Assembly (NCBI GenBank): GCA_050633705.1
Contig: JBOEGZ010000001.1
Coordinates: forward strand, 434,001 to 498,000
From: JAJFHI01 sp050633705
GTDB lineage: Bacteria; Pseudomonadota; Alphaproteobacteria; Rhizobiales; Hyphomicrobiaceae
DNA length: 64,000 nt
Direction of reading: 5' to 3'
The position numbers and the translations under genes are program-made. Positions within the stretch are counted from its first letter, which is position 1. Each line of letters begins with the position of its first letter. A model generated the notes under the pieces. That model was given only the letters and a program-made list of their open reading frames with translations. It was not told where the DNA came from and ran no database searches. Positions 25,321 through 33,796 of this stretch are shown here, piece after piece.

Positions 25321-25755
25321 AATTTGAGATGGGTCACCACAAATTTTCACACGCACGTGCCGACTTAGCCGGGTGTGTTTAGAACGAAACAAGGGGAAAG
25401 TTCGGAATGGACGCCAGAAGAAAAGTTCGGAATAAAATCGAGCAGTCTGGCTAAGTATTTGAAAGTAAATGGCAGTCCCTAGGGGAATTGAACCCCTGTT
25501 TCCAGAATGAAAATCTGCTAAAAATCCAACAATATCATGGTCTATTCCGACATTTCCCCGTTTGTTCACGGGTAGAATAATCAATGAGTTATGAGCCGAG
25601 TCGGAATGACTACCGAGACTGCATTGCGTGAGCCAACCGCCCTAGAAATAATTATTCTTGAGGTTGGATCATTGCCGACCCAGGCCAAATTATTACCGAA
25701 GAAATTTAGTCCTGCTTTCAGAATTTGTAATTTCGATTCCACAGATATGAAGGCG
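25321..25755. other. queF-to-island spacer with tRNA fragment
   Basis: 435 bp. It contains the left repeat. The open frames crossing it (such as the minus frame encoding FHSGNRGSIPLGTA) are antisense translations of the tRNA fragment and not genes. Nothing else is identifiable. Confidence 0.5.
25381..25517. repeat. Left direct repeat (attL-like) of the tRNA-Glu island
   Basis: The last 48 bp (25470-25517) are identical to the 3' part of the tRNA-Glu gene at 27734-27781, read on the minus strand. Left of that, about 90 bp (25381-25469) also match 27647-27733 imperfectly (for example AGAACGAAACAAGGGGAAAG versus AGAACAAAACAGGGGTAAAG, and GGACGCCAGAA in both). Identity stops at 25518. This is the expected footprint of site-specific integration into a tRNA 3' end. 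Confidence 0.85.
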
Positions 25756-26853
25756 TTACTTCACAACGTGAAGCTTGGGCCGGGTTCCTCCGAACATGTC
25801 AGAATTGTACATCGTGTCGAACTCATCAGGATGAATGAACAATAGATTTGCAATATCTGATTTTGTGTAATTCAATTCCTTTCGAAAATAAGAAAGGATT
25901 TGAGCAATCCTCCGCGGGTATTCCTTTGGAGGTTCATTCGGTTCATTTTTTCGATAACCGAGTTTACCCATTTCGATAAAAAATGATTTCTTCTGGTAAG
26001 GGGTGATCATTTTTAAATTATCAGCGCGCATTACTAACGCCCCCATTGATACTTTCCAATGCCTCTTCAAATTTGCAATCTGCCGAATATTAAATTCTCC
26101 AAACTGTGAGCGAAATGCCGTGGACGGCAGAAGAAATGAACCAGCAAATCGATCCGCCTCGATCTCCATCTCTTCATCTTCTAGAAGTGTAGTGGTGTGA
26201 AGAACCATATGTGCCAGTTCGTGGCACAGCGTCAGGCGTATGCGGTCCGCAGGCGCATTCATGTTTACGAAAAACAGCACCGGCATACCATCAATTCGCT
26301 GGCTAACAGCATCGATCAAGTCACTATTGAAGTTGCACGGGATAATTATTCCACCCATGTCTTCGATCAATCCGACAGTGTTTTCTATAGGACCATCAGG
26401 TAAAAGCCAGTGCTCACGTAACTGCCGCGCAGCTTCCTCAATTGAAAACGGCTTTTTAGAGCCGCCCATGTACTCGTCCCGGTCAATTTCGATAATTCTG
26501 TTAGAAACTTTCCAATCATAAGATTTCAAAAGACGAGATAGATGTATCCGTCGGATATTCATCTCGGCAATTATTTTGGCGAGTGCCTTTTGAGAAAGTT
26601 TCTTACGCTTCCTGTAATGAAAGGGAGGCATACCGTATGGTTGACCAGGTTGTATAAAGAAGTCCGGAACATAGTTCAGCGAATGGGATAACTCATCAAT
26701 GAAAGCTTTCGGTGGAACGCTGAGGCCAGACTCATATTTTGAGACTGTGCCTTGACCAACTGACATCAGCTTCGCCAGTTTAGATTGTGTGACTCCTCTC
26801 GAGTCACGAGCGAGCGTCATCATATGACGGTTAAATGTTTCGACCTGTTGCAT
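25756..26853 (-). CDS. HTH-XRE / ImmA-IrrE metallopeptidase fusion
   Basis: 365 residues. Residues 1-65 are an XRE-type helix-turn-helix (RGVTQSKLAKLMSVGQGTVSKYESG). The middle carries the zinc-protease motif HExxH in LTLCHELAHMVLH with the downstream Glu in EIEADRFAGSFLLPS (COG2856 family). About 120 C-terminal residues are of unknown fold. Related proteins include phage ImmA and IrrE, which cleave repressors in response to DNA damage, and the larger XRE-COG2856 regulators. It starts 3 bp after the stop of the upstream unknown gene, so the two are co-transcribed. Likely role: regulator/protease of a two-gene stress, toxin-antitoxin or defence module. Confidence 0.88.
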   Translation of the reverse strand: MQQVETFNRHMMTLARDSRGVTQSKLAKLMSVGQGTVSKYESGLSVPPKAFIDELSHSLNYVPDFFIQPGQPYGMPPFHYRKRKKLSQKALAKIIAEMNIRRIHLSRLLKSYDWKVSNRIIEIDRDEYMGGSKKPFSIEEAARQLREHWLLPDGPIENTVGLIEDMGGIIIPCNFNSDLIDAVSQRIDGMPVLFFVNMNAPADRIRLTLCHELAHMVLHTTTLLEDEEMEIEADRFAGSFLLPSTAFRSQFGEFNIRQIANLKRHWKVSMGALVMRADNLKMITPYQKKSFFIEMGKLGYRKNEPNEPPKEYPRRIAQILSYFRKELNYTKSDIANLLFIHPDEFDTMYNSDMFGGTRPKLHVVK

Positions 26854-26856
26854 GTC

Positions 26857-27408
26857 TTAAACAGCCAAACGCAGATTTCTTGACACTTCACGCCATGGCT
26901 GCTGGTCAGCCTCTCTCTCGTTAGCAGGGATGATAGCCGCGCACCAAATCGTGCCCGACTTATCTGGCAATGAGACTTGTGATCTCACATATTCCATTCC
27001 AGTCGCATCGAGAAGGTAGCCAATTGTCAGTCGAGTTGGAGCCGCCGGCAAATCGGGCAACTCATCACCTTGATCAAAAGCCATTGCCTGACGTGTGGGG
27101 TAATTCGAAGAGATACCATCCTCATCAGTTTTCTTAAATCGAACTATGGCGTTTGCTCCGCTGAACTGCCAAAGATTTTGCCGATTAATCTCAAAATGTC
27201 GGACATCGGTTGCCCCATCAAATTTACGATGAGCTTCAGCAAGGATGTGGCGGAAAGTAATATGCGCTTGAGTACTGGCATCAAGTTCAACAGCCAAATC
27301 CGTCGGATATCTTTTGAAGGTATCGTGCCCGTGACGAAGAATTTGATCATAAATGTCAAGGTACGGACAAAGCCTCTCCATGACGACATCAATGTTTGTT
27401 TCTATCAT
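26857..27408 (-). CDS. Unknown protein paired with HTH-ImmA/IrrE gene
   Basis: 183 residues from ATG 27408. I do not recognise a named family. The N-terminal half looks helical (CPYLDIYDQILRHGHDTFKR, AHITFRHILAEAHRKF). The C-terminal half looks beta-rich and resembles a pattern (LTIGYLLDATGMEYVRSQVS ... WCAAI) that I associate with uncharacterised proteins beside COG2856 genes. No signal peptide, membrane segment or Cys cluster. It is the first gene of the island's two-gene operon and may be the effector or the partner controlled by the protease. Confidence 0.72.
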   Translation of the reverse strand: MIETNIDVVMERLCPYLDIYDQILRHGHDTFKRYPTDLAVELDASTQAHITFRHILAEAHRKFDGATDVRHFEINRQNLWQFSGANAIVRFKKTDEDGISSNYPTRQAMAFDQGDELPDLPAAPTRLTIGYLLDATGMEYVRSQVSLPDKSGTIWCAAIIPANEREADQQPWREVSRNLRLAV

Positions 27409-27733
27409 AGATCACCCAACAAGATTGATTCCATTAATCCATACTAAGGGCGGCCTCCGACAAATTCAACGAAAATTATTCCAAAAATTATTCCACATTA
27501 CTTTTCTGGCATTCCACTACAGTTTTACGAGCAATAATTCTGCATCCTCTTCATGGAATAAATTGGCAAATAAATGCGATGAAAGAATACTTGAAAGTGC
27601 CGAATTTTCAAAGTACGAAACGCTCAAAAAAACGAAGGAAATAAATAGAACAAAACAGGGGTAAAGCGCGTAATAGGACGCCAGAATAGAGCGCGGAATG
27701 AACGCTGTTGACGGCGTAAGTCTTTGATATTGT
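27409..27733. other. AT-rich upstream region of the island operon
   Basis: 325 bp, very AT-rich, upstream of the two-gene operon and next to the tRNA-Glu 3' end. The operon promoter should be here. A 103-codon plus-strand frame (27353-27664) overlaps the gene start and has no family features. The last ~87 bp belong to the right imperfect repeat. Confidence 0.45.
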
Positions 27734-27781
27734 TGGCAGTCCCTAGGGGAATTGAACCCCTGTTTCCAGAATGAAAATCTG
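27647..27781. repeat. Right direct repeat (attR-like) of the tRNA-Glu island
   Basis: Partner of 25381-25517. Positions 27734-27781 are the 3' 48 nt of the functional tRNA-Glu and are identical to the left copy; 27647-27733 match the left flank only imperfectly. Confidence 0.82.
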
Positions 27782-27808
27782 GCGTCCTAACCACTAGACG
27801 AAGGGACC
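27734..27808 (-). tRNA. tRNA-Glu (anticodon TTC)
   Basis: A 75-nt cloverleaf on the minus strand: acceptor GGTCCCT pairs with AGGGACT (terminal G:T), discriminator G, encoded CCA. The anticodon loop ATTTTCATT reads TTC for glutamate. The T arm is CAGGGGTTCAATTCCCCTA. Its 3' half is duplicated 2.26 kb to the left, marking it as an integration target. Confidence 0.97.
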
Positions 27809-27878
27809 GCGTGAGGGAGGGTATAGCGACGGTTTCGCGCCCTTGCAACCCGTCCCTGCTAAGAATGCAAAGACGCGA

Positions 27879-29750
27879 CTAAATTGCACGCTCTGGGCTG
27901 GCGGCATCCTCAATCATCAGCTGTAATTTGTTGCGCCCGCCCCAGGTATCTCGGCGGACATGGCCAACGATATGTATTGGCAATCCATCCGTATTAAGCA
28001 AGAGATCGCCCAAAGGCTGGCCGGCGGCGCGAAAGGCAATAGCGTCGATGCGCGAACCATCGCCAGCCTCTAAAACACATTTCACATGAGCATCGCCGAC
28101 GATTTTTGCAAACCGGATGCGGTGGGCGGGAAACGCAAACCGGGGCTGAGGATTTCCTTGGCCGTAGGGGCCCGCGCGCTCCAATAGGTTGACCAGCGAT
28201 TGTGAAGCTGCCGTTGGCGTTAGAGCGCCATCAATTTCGATACTCGCAGCCGCGCGCGCATCACAACTTTGATCCTTCAAGTTGCGTTCAAAATAGGCAG
28301 CAAGTTCAGGCAGCTTTTCTTTGGCAACGGTCAGACCCGCTGCCATGGCGTGCCCCCCACCCTTGATCAACAATCCTTCGCTTACCGCACCGCGTACAGC
28401 GCCACCGATATCAACGCCCGGCATGGAGCGCAAAGAGCCCGTTCCTTCTATTTTGTCTGAGCCAGCCTGTTTGGTCCACGACAACACACATGAGGGGCGA
28501 CGGAACCGATCCGTCAGCCGACTTGCAACAAGACCGACAATGCCCTTGTGCCACTCTTCGCTGCCAACAATTAGAACAGGAAGATCTGGGTTTTCATCGA
28601 TGCGAATTTCAGCGTCTGCCATGGCCTCTTCCAAGGCATTGGTCTCAATCTGTTTGCGTTCTTTGTTAAGGCGATCGAGGGTCTCGGCAATCTTTTCAGC
28701 TTCACGCGCATCGCGTGTCGACAACATGCGCGCTCCCAGGCCAGAATCGCCAACGCGACCACCGGCATTGATCCGCGGCCCAAGGATAAACCCGAGATGA
28801 TAGGGCGTTGGCGCCTGGTCAAGTCCGGCTGTATCAAAAAGCGCCCGCAAACCGGGGTTTCTACGCCCGCGCATAACCTCAAGGCCCTGTGTGACGTAGG
28901 CGCGATTGAGACCCGTAAGGGAGACAACATCGCAAACCGTTGCCAAGGCCACTAGGTCCAGCTCACTCAACAAAGCAGGTTCAGCAAAACCGGCGTTATA
29001 AAACCCGCGCTTACGCAACGCTCGCGTGGTCGCCACCATAACCAGAAAAACAACGCCTGCGGCACACAAGTGTCCTTGACCTGAAAGATCATCCTGGCGG
29101 TTCGGATTTACAACGGCATGGACGTCCGGCAGCACTTCATCAGCCTGGTGATGGTCGATAATGATCACGTCAGTGTCGAGCTTTTTAGCGACTGCAAGCG
29201 GTTCGTAGCTGGTGGTTCCGCAATCAACGGTGACGATCAATTGCGCTCCTTCGTTGACCAGCGTTTCGATGGCTGGCCCATTGGGTCCATAACCTTCCAA
29301 CAGGCGATCGGGAATATAAATGCGCGCTGGGGTTTGGTGGTGTTGAAGAAAGCGGGCCATCAACGCCGAAGAACATGCGCCATCGACGTCGTAATCGCCA
29401 AATATCGCCACCGGTGTTTTGACTTCAATCGCATCGGCCAAACGTTCTCCCGCTTTATCACAATCACGTAATGTACTTGGATCCGGCATCAGCGCTTTGA
29501 TCGATGGCGCCAACACCATTTCCACATCTTCGATCGCGACGTCTCGCGCGGCCAAAACCCGCCCTAGAATTTCCGGCAGATCATAACGCTGGCTGATTGC
29601 CGTCGCCTTCATGTGGTCGCCCGGTTTGAGACGTTCGGCCCAGCGATATCCACGCGCCGAAGAACTCACACCAAGGAAAGCTCCATCTGGCGTTGACGTG
29701 GCTTGATCTGCTCCATCCAGATCGTCGGCAATTTTGGCCTGTGCAGTCAT
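27879..29750 (-). CDS. recJ: Single-stranded-DNA-specific exonuclease RecJ
   Basis: 5'-3' ssDNA exonuclease for RecF-pathway recombination and mismatch/base-excision repair. ATG 29750 is preceded by AAAGGAGAGAG and gives 623 residues. DHH-family motifs: VAIFGDYDVDGACSSALM, IIDHHQADE, GPRINAGGRVGDSG, and the DHHA1 glycine motif GGGHAMAAGLTV. A C-terminal OB-fold part (RIRFAKIVGDAHVKCVLE) is present. It lies just left of the tRNA-Glu gene's 5' end. Confidence 0.96.
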   Translation of the reverse strand: MTAQAKIADDLDGADQATSTPDGAFLGVSSSARGYRWAERLKPGDHMKATAISQRYDLPEILGRVLAARDVAIEDVEMVLAPSIKALMPDPSTLRDCDKAGERLADAIEVKTPVAIFGDYDVDGACSSALMARFLQHHQTPARIYIPDRLLEGYGPNGPAIETLVNEGAQLIVTVDCGTTSYEPLAVAKKLDTDVIIIDHHQADEVLPDVHAVVNPNRQDDLSGQGHLCAAGVVFLVMVATTRALRKRGFYNAGFAEPALLSELDLVALATVCDVVSLTGLNRAYVTQGLEVMRGRRNPGLRALFDTAGLDQAPTPYHLGFILGPRINAGGRVGDSGLGARMLSTRDAREAEKIAETLDRLNKERKQIETNALEEAMADAEIRIDENPDLPVLIVGSEEWHKGIVGLVASRLTDRFRRPSCVLSWTKQAGSDKIEGTGSLRSMPGVDIGGAVRGAVSEGLLIKGGGHAMAAGLTVAKEKLPELAAYFERNLKDQSCDARAAASIEIDGALTPTAASQSLVNLLERAGPYGQGNPQPRFAFPAHRIRFAKIVGDAHVKCVLEAGDGSRIDAIAFRAAGQPLGDLLLNTDGLPIHIVGHVRRDTWGGRNKLQLMIEDAASPERAI

Positions 29751-29947
29751 GTCAGCTCTCTCCTTTGGACTGTGACATTGACTGATTCGAACACGTCTGA
29801 ATGTGGCGGGGACAACGAAGTCCCCAGTCAAGTTGTAGAGCACCGCAAAAGGTGCCAATCGTTGGGATTTGAGCCACGGTAAATTCGGTGGTTTTTAGCG
29901 TCTGAGAGCGCGCAATTTGCATACACTTGCCGCCGCGTGTCGCTGAC

Positions 29948-30463
29948 TTATCTGAGAGCTTTTTCCAGTTTCGAAAACATATACGACCACTTCTCATTCT
30001 GCGTTTTCACCAGAACATCCATGCGTGCGCGCAGTTGGGTAAGCAGGTCACAGTCTGCCACAGTCGCTTCGGCTCCTTCCTCGCCAAGAGATGAAATTTC
30101 ATTCAGCAACGACGTGGACTTACGGTCATAAACCGTGATTTGTTCATCGCGCACATAAGGCACGGCATTTTTTAAAAACGCTTCATGCGACCAGCCAAAC
30201 TTTTCTTTCAACTTGCGTAGGCGGTTTTGAAACTTTGGCTTGTTGGCTTGATTAAGTTCGCGCAAGGCCGCACCCGCCTCATCGACGACAGCCTCAAAAT
30301 CATCGCGTACGCAGGCCACAGCAGACTTTGTCGGCTCCTCCGCCGCGACAGGCGATGGTTGGGTGCAACACAATGCAAAAGCGAAGGCACTTACCCCTGT
30401 GAGACAAACCGAAAAGACAGCCAGTCCACCGAACCTGGGTCTTGCAAACACGCAATCAATCAT
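29948..30463 (-). CDS. Exported protein of unknown function
   Basis: 171 residues. A signal peptide (GLAVFSVCLTGVSAFAFALCC) with cleavage near ...PVAAEEP is followed by a mature helical region with many charged residues (ALRELNQANKPKFQNRLRKLKEKFGW) and two Cys (VACVRDD, VADCDLL). No family is recognised. It follows parC by 53 bp on the same strand and precedes recJ, so it may be read through from parC. Confidence 0.68.
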   Translation of the reverse strand: MIDCVFARPRFGGLAVFSVCLTGVSAFAFALCCTQPSPVAAEEPTKSAVACVRDDFEAVVDEAGAALRELNQANKPKFQNRLRKLKEKFGWSHEAFLKNAVPYVRDEQITVYDRKSTSLLNEISSLGEEGAEATVADCDLLTQLRARMDVLVKTQNEKWSYMFSKLEKALR

Positions 30464-30516
30464 GTGCTGCCCTCCCCTATTGCGTCGTCGCCAAACCGGA
30501 CCTGTTATTGCAGGGT

Positions 30517-32802
30517 TTAAAACGCTGGGCCAAATCGTGTTGATTTTGGAAAACCTCTGGGAACCGTTCGGCCAGCTTGCCCGCGGGCACCCTTCCAGTT
30601 CTTCAACTCTGTCATGGATAACGTAAAGGTCCGCCCGGCGCTGTCCACCCAGGTTAAACCCTCGCGCTTCACGAAGACGCGCGCATCGGCAAGGCCACCA
30701 GAGCTAAATCGTTGCAATATCATACCCTTGCCCCGGCCCATCACATTGATTTCGTCTAAGCCGTAAACCACAAGTTTTCTGTTGTCGCCAACCAATCCAA
30801 CACAGTATTTAGAACTGTCATCGCTCACATTTGCCTGTTCAGCCGTTATCGCCGGAATGCATAGTTTCGCTTCGTCTGGCTCGGATACGTTCAAGACTTG
30901 CCGCCCTTTACGCGTCGAAGCAATGACGTCATCTTCATCAACAACAAAGCCGTTACCTGAAGTTGATGCCACCAACAGCTTGCGACCAGGCTGGTGTACA
31001 AAAGCTTCAACGGTATCGTGGTTGGCGGCGAGGTCGACCATAAGGCGGACCGGTTCACCATGCCCGCGCCCTCCAGGCAGACTGCTCGCGTCGAGAGTAT
31101 AAAAGCGCCCGTTGCTGCCAAACACAATCAACTTGTCATTGGTGTGAGCCTTGATCGCACGTTTCAGTTTGTCGCCTTGCTTGAAGTCGAGTTTCTTCAA
31201 ATCGTCGACGTGACCTTTCAGCGTTCGTATCCAACCCTTTTCTGACAGTATGATGGTGATGGGTTCTTTCTCGACCAATGCTTGTTCAAGATCCACCTCG
31301 ACATCAGGCATGGCGCCAAACGTCGTACGACGGGCGCCAAGATTAGTGTCTTTTGCGTAAGTCCTGCGCGTTGCTTTGACTTCATCTGCCACATGCTGCC
31401 ATTGCAGTTCTTCAGATTTCAACAACGCCTTGAGAGATTTACGCTCTGCCGAAAGGCGATCATGCTCGGCACGCAATTCCATCTCTTCCAACTTGGACAA
31501 AGACTTCAAACGCAAATTTAAAATTGCATCGGCTTGAATTTCAGTAAGTTTGAAGGCTTTGATCAGGGCCTCTTTGGGCTTTTCTTCAAACCGGACAATA
31601 CGGATCACTTCATCGATATTGAGAAAGGCGATGATATAGCCGTCGAGAACTTCCAGCCGGTGTTCGATCTTTTTCAGACGATATTCGGAGCGACGAACGA
31701 GCACGTCGATGCGGTGCTCCAACCACTGCCACAAAACCTCGCTCAACGACAAAACGTTGGGGATTTGGCCACCAGACAACACGTTCATATTCAGGCCAAA
31801 CCGCACCTCAAGATCAGTGGCGCGAAACAGGCTTTCCATCAGCACAACATCATCGACCGTGCGGCTTTTGGGGTCGAGAACAAGACGAATTTCTTCCGCA
31901 GACTCATCGCGCAAATCACCAAGCAGCGGCAACTTCTTATCGGTCAGAAGCTCGGCAATTTTTTCGATCAACCGCGCTTTTTGAACCTGATAGGGAATTT
32001 CAGTGACCACGATCTGATACATACCGCGCCCGGTATCTTCGCGATGCCATTTGGCACGTAGTCGAAAGCCGCCACGGCCCGTGGCGTAGGCCTCTCGAAT
32101 TTGTTCCGGAGATTCCACCAAGACCCCGCCCGTTGGAAAATCGGGGCCAGGTACAAAGCTGGTCAGCTTGGCGATTGTGGCGTTGGGGTACTTTATTAGA
32201 TGGAGCAACGCCGCACACAGCTCGTCAAGATTGTGGGGCGGAATGTTTGTCGCCATCCCAACGGCAATGCCAGATGACCCATTGGCAAGAAGGTTTGGAA
32301 AAGCCGCGGGTAAAACGCCCGGCTCCGTCATGGAGCCATCATAAGTGGGGCGAAAATCAACCGTGTCTTCGTCGATGCCTTCTAACAGTTCGACCGCACT
32401 TTGGGTCATTCGCGCTTCGGTATAGCGCATTGCGGCTGCGTTATCGCCATCGATATTGCCAAAGTTTCCCTGGCCATCAACCATGGGATAACGCACTGCA
32501 AAATCCTGAGCCAAACGGACCAGGGCATCATAAATGGCCTGGTCACCGTGAGGGTGAAAATTACCCATCACCTCACCAACGATCTTGGCACACTTTTTAT
32601 AGGCGGATTGCGGCGTCAGTTTTAGCTCACGCATGGCATAAAGAATGCGCCGATGCACGGGCTTTAGGCCATCGCGCACATCGGGTAAGGCCCGGTGCAT
32701 AATTGTCGACAGCGCGTAAGCGAGATAGCGTTCTTGCAACGCATCTTTCAAACCTACGGGTTCGATTGGGCCTTCGCCCGGAAGAATCGGTTTCTTGCTC
32801 AT
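30517..32802 (-). CDS. parC: DNA topoisomerase IV subunit A
   Basis: Decatenates replicated chromosomes with ParE. ATG 32802 (MSKKPILPGEGP) with AAGGGG upstream gives 761 residues. The breakage domain contains RALPDVRDGLKPVHRRILYAM, HPHGDQAIYDALVRLAQDF, and the catalytic Tyr in AAMRYTEARM. The C-terminal beta-pinwheel is short and lacks a GyrA box, which favours ParC over GyrA. A long upstream extension to 32958 is Arg-rich and unconserved. It is divergent from the CAP-domain gene. Confidence 0.94.
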   Translation of the reverse strand: MSKKPILPGEGPIEPVGLKDALQERYLAYALSTIMHRALPDVRDGLKPVHRRILYAMRELKLTPQSAYKKCAKIVGEVMGNFHPHGDQAIYDALVRLAQDFAVRYPMVDGQGNFGNIDGDNAAAMRYTEARMTQSAVELLEGIDEDTVDFRPTYDGSMTEPGVLPAAFPNLLANGSSGIAVGMATNIPPHNLDELCAALLHLIKYPNATIAKLTSFVPGPDFPTGGVLVESPEQIREAYATGRGGFRLRAKWHREDTGRGMYQIVVTEIPYQVQKARLIEKIAELLTDKKLPLLGDLRDESAEEIRLVLDPKSRTVDDVVLMESLFRATDLEVRFGLNMNVLSGGQIPNVLSLSEVLWQWLEHRIDVLVRRSEYRLKKIEHRLEVLDGYIIAFLNIDEVIRIVRFEEKPKEALIKAFKLTEIQADAILNLRLKSLSKLEEMELRAEHDRLSAERKSLKALLKSEELQWQHVADEVKATRRTYAKDTNLGARRTTFGAMPDVEVDLEQALVEKEPITIILSEKGWIRTLKGHVDDLKKLDFKQGDKLKRAIKAHTNDKLIVFGSNGRFYTLDASSLPGGRGHGEPVRLMVDLAANHDTVEAFVHQPGRKLLVASTSGNGFVVDEDDVIASTRKGRQVLNVSEPDEAKLCIPAITAEQANVSDDSSKYCVGLVGDNRKLVVYGLDEINVMGRGKGMILQRFSSGGLADARVFVKREGLTWVDSAGRTFTLSMTELKNWKGARGQAGRTVPRGFPKSTRFGPAF

Positions 32803-33008
32803 GGCCCCTTGCTTACCGGAAGGACCAAGCCTGCTCAACGCTCTGGTTTGGCAACGCACAATAAGGTTTTTCGGTGTGTTGCGCGCCTGCGCCTTTCCTT
32901 TAGTGCCATTTCCCGGCAAGTTGTGCGGCCAAGCCTTGATAAACTTGCCAATTAGCACAACCTAAAAGTGTCGCCACTTGGCCTTTAGCTGCGAAGAATT
33001 CTATCCCC

Positions 33009-33743
33009 ATGCCCGTTATTCCCGACGCAACCGTGGTTGAACAACAAATCATTGAGCTGACGAATGAATTCCGCAAAACCCACAAGCGTGGGGCCGTGAC
33101 CACCAACCCGATTTTGGATAAGGCGGCGGAGCGGTATGCGACCTACTTGGCAGAAAGTGGAAAATTTGCCCACGATGCCGACGGGCGCCGCCCCTCAGAA
33201 CGCGTCAAACGGGCGGGCTATGAATATTGCCAAGTTGCTGAAAACCTTGCCTCTGCCTTAGACAGCAGAGGATTTAAATCATCCTCACTGGCGCTGCAAA
33301 TGGTGGAAGGCTGGATCAACTCTCCAGGGCATCGCAAAAATCTTTTGGCCCCACACGTCAGCGAAATTGGTGTTGGCGTCGCGCGTGTTCCCGACCAACA
33401 TCCCAAATATGTTTCCGTTCAGATCTTTGCCCGGCCGCAATCTGAAATGTATTCCTTTCAAGTTTCGAATTCGACAAACGGCATCATCCAGTACAGCTTC
33501 GCGCGCGAGACGCACACAGTCCGTCCAAGCCAAGCTTTCACGCATTCTGCCTGCGAGCCTTCTGACATCAAGTTCTTGAAATCCGGCAGCGGCAGCAAAA
33601 AAGTGCGCCTGAAAAGCACATACCAAGCCGAAGATGGTCAAATTTATACGCTGAGGCGTAACAAGGACGGAAAGGTCACGATCTCAGTCACAATGAAAGA
33701 GCGTCTGCGTGCCAAGTCCAACGAGAACGCTTCGTCGCGTTAG
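33009..33743 (+). CDS. CAP (SCP/PR1) domain protein
   Basis: 244 residues. Residues 8-145 form a CAP domain: LTNEFRKTHKRGAVTTNPILDKAAERYA, FAHDADGRRPSERVKRAGY, AENLASA, WINSPGHRKNLL, EIGVGVA. The C-terminal ~95 residues are an unrecognised beta-rich extension. Most bacterial CAP proteins are exported, but no signal peptide is seen: the start ATG is directly before MPVIPDATVVEQQ, and upstream in-frame codons back to a stop at 32940 contain no start codon. It may be cytoplasmic or use another export route. Confidence 0.85.
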   Translation: MPVIPDATVVEQQIIELTNEFRKTHKRGAVTTNPILDKAAERYATYLAESGKFAHDADGRRPSERVKRAGYEYCQVAENLASALDSRGFKSSSLALQMVEGWINSPGHRKNLLAPHVSEIGVGVARVPDQHPKYVSVQIFARPQSEMYSFQVSNSTNGIIQYSFARETHTVRPSQAFTHSACEPSDIKFLKSGSGSKKVRLKSTYQAEDGQIYTLRRNKDGKVTISVTMKERLRAKSNENASSR

Positions 33744-33796
33744 CCGGCAGCGTCAAGGCACAATAGACAACAGACGATTTGGATCAGGTGGCACGG

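Larger units (their letters stand above)
25470..27781. mobile_element. Small genomic island integrated at tRNA-Glu
   Basis: About 2.3 kb bounded by 48-bp perfect direct repeats of the tRNA-Glu 3' half. The interior is visibly AT-richer than the flanks and holds only two genes (26857-27408 and 25756-26853, both minus). No integrase, transposase or phage structural gene is readable. It could be a remnant whose recombinase was lost or a cargo unit mobilised in trans. The intact tRNA is at the right end. Confidence 0.75.

Noticed and set aside
25192..25584. Minus-strand 130-codon frame containing FHSGNRGSIPLGTA, and a similar one at 27624-27848
   Set aside because: This peptide is the antisense-frame translation of tRNA-Glu sequence. 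The similarity between the two frames reflects the duplicated tRNA fragment and flank, not a protein family.
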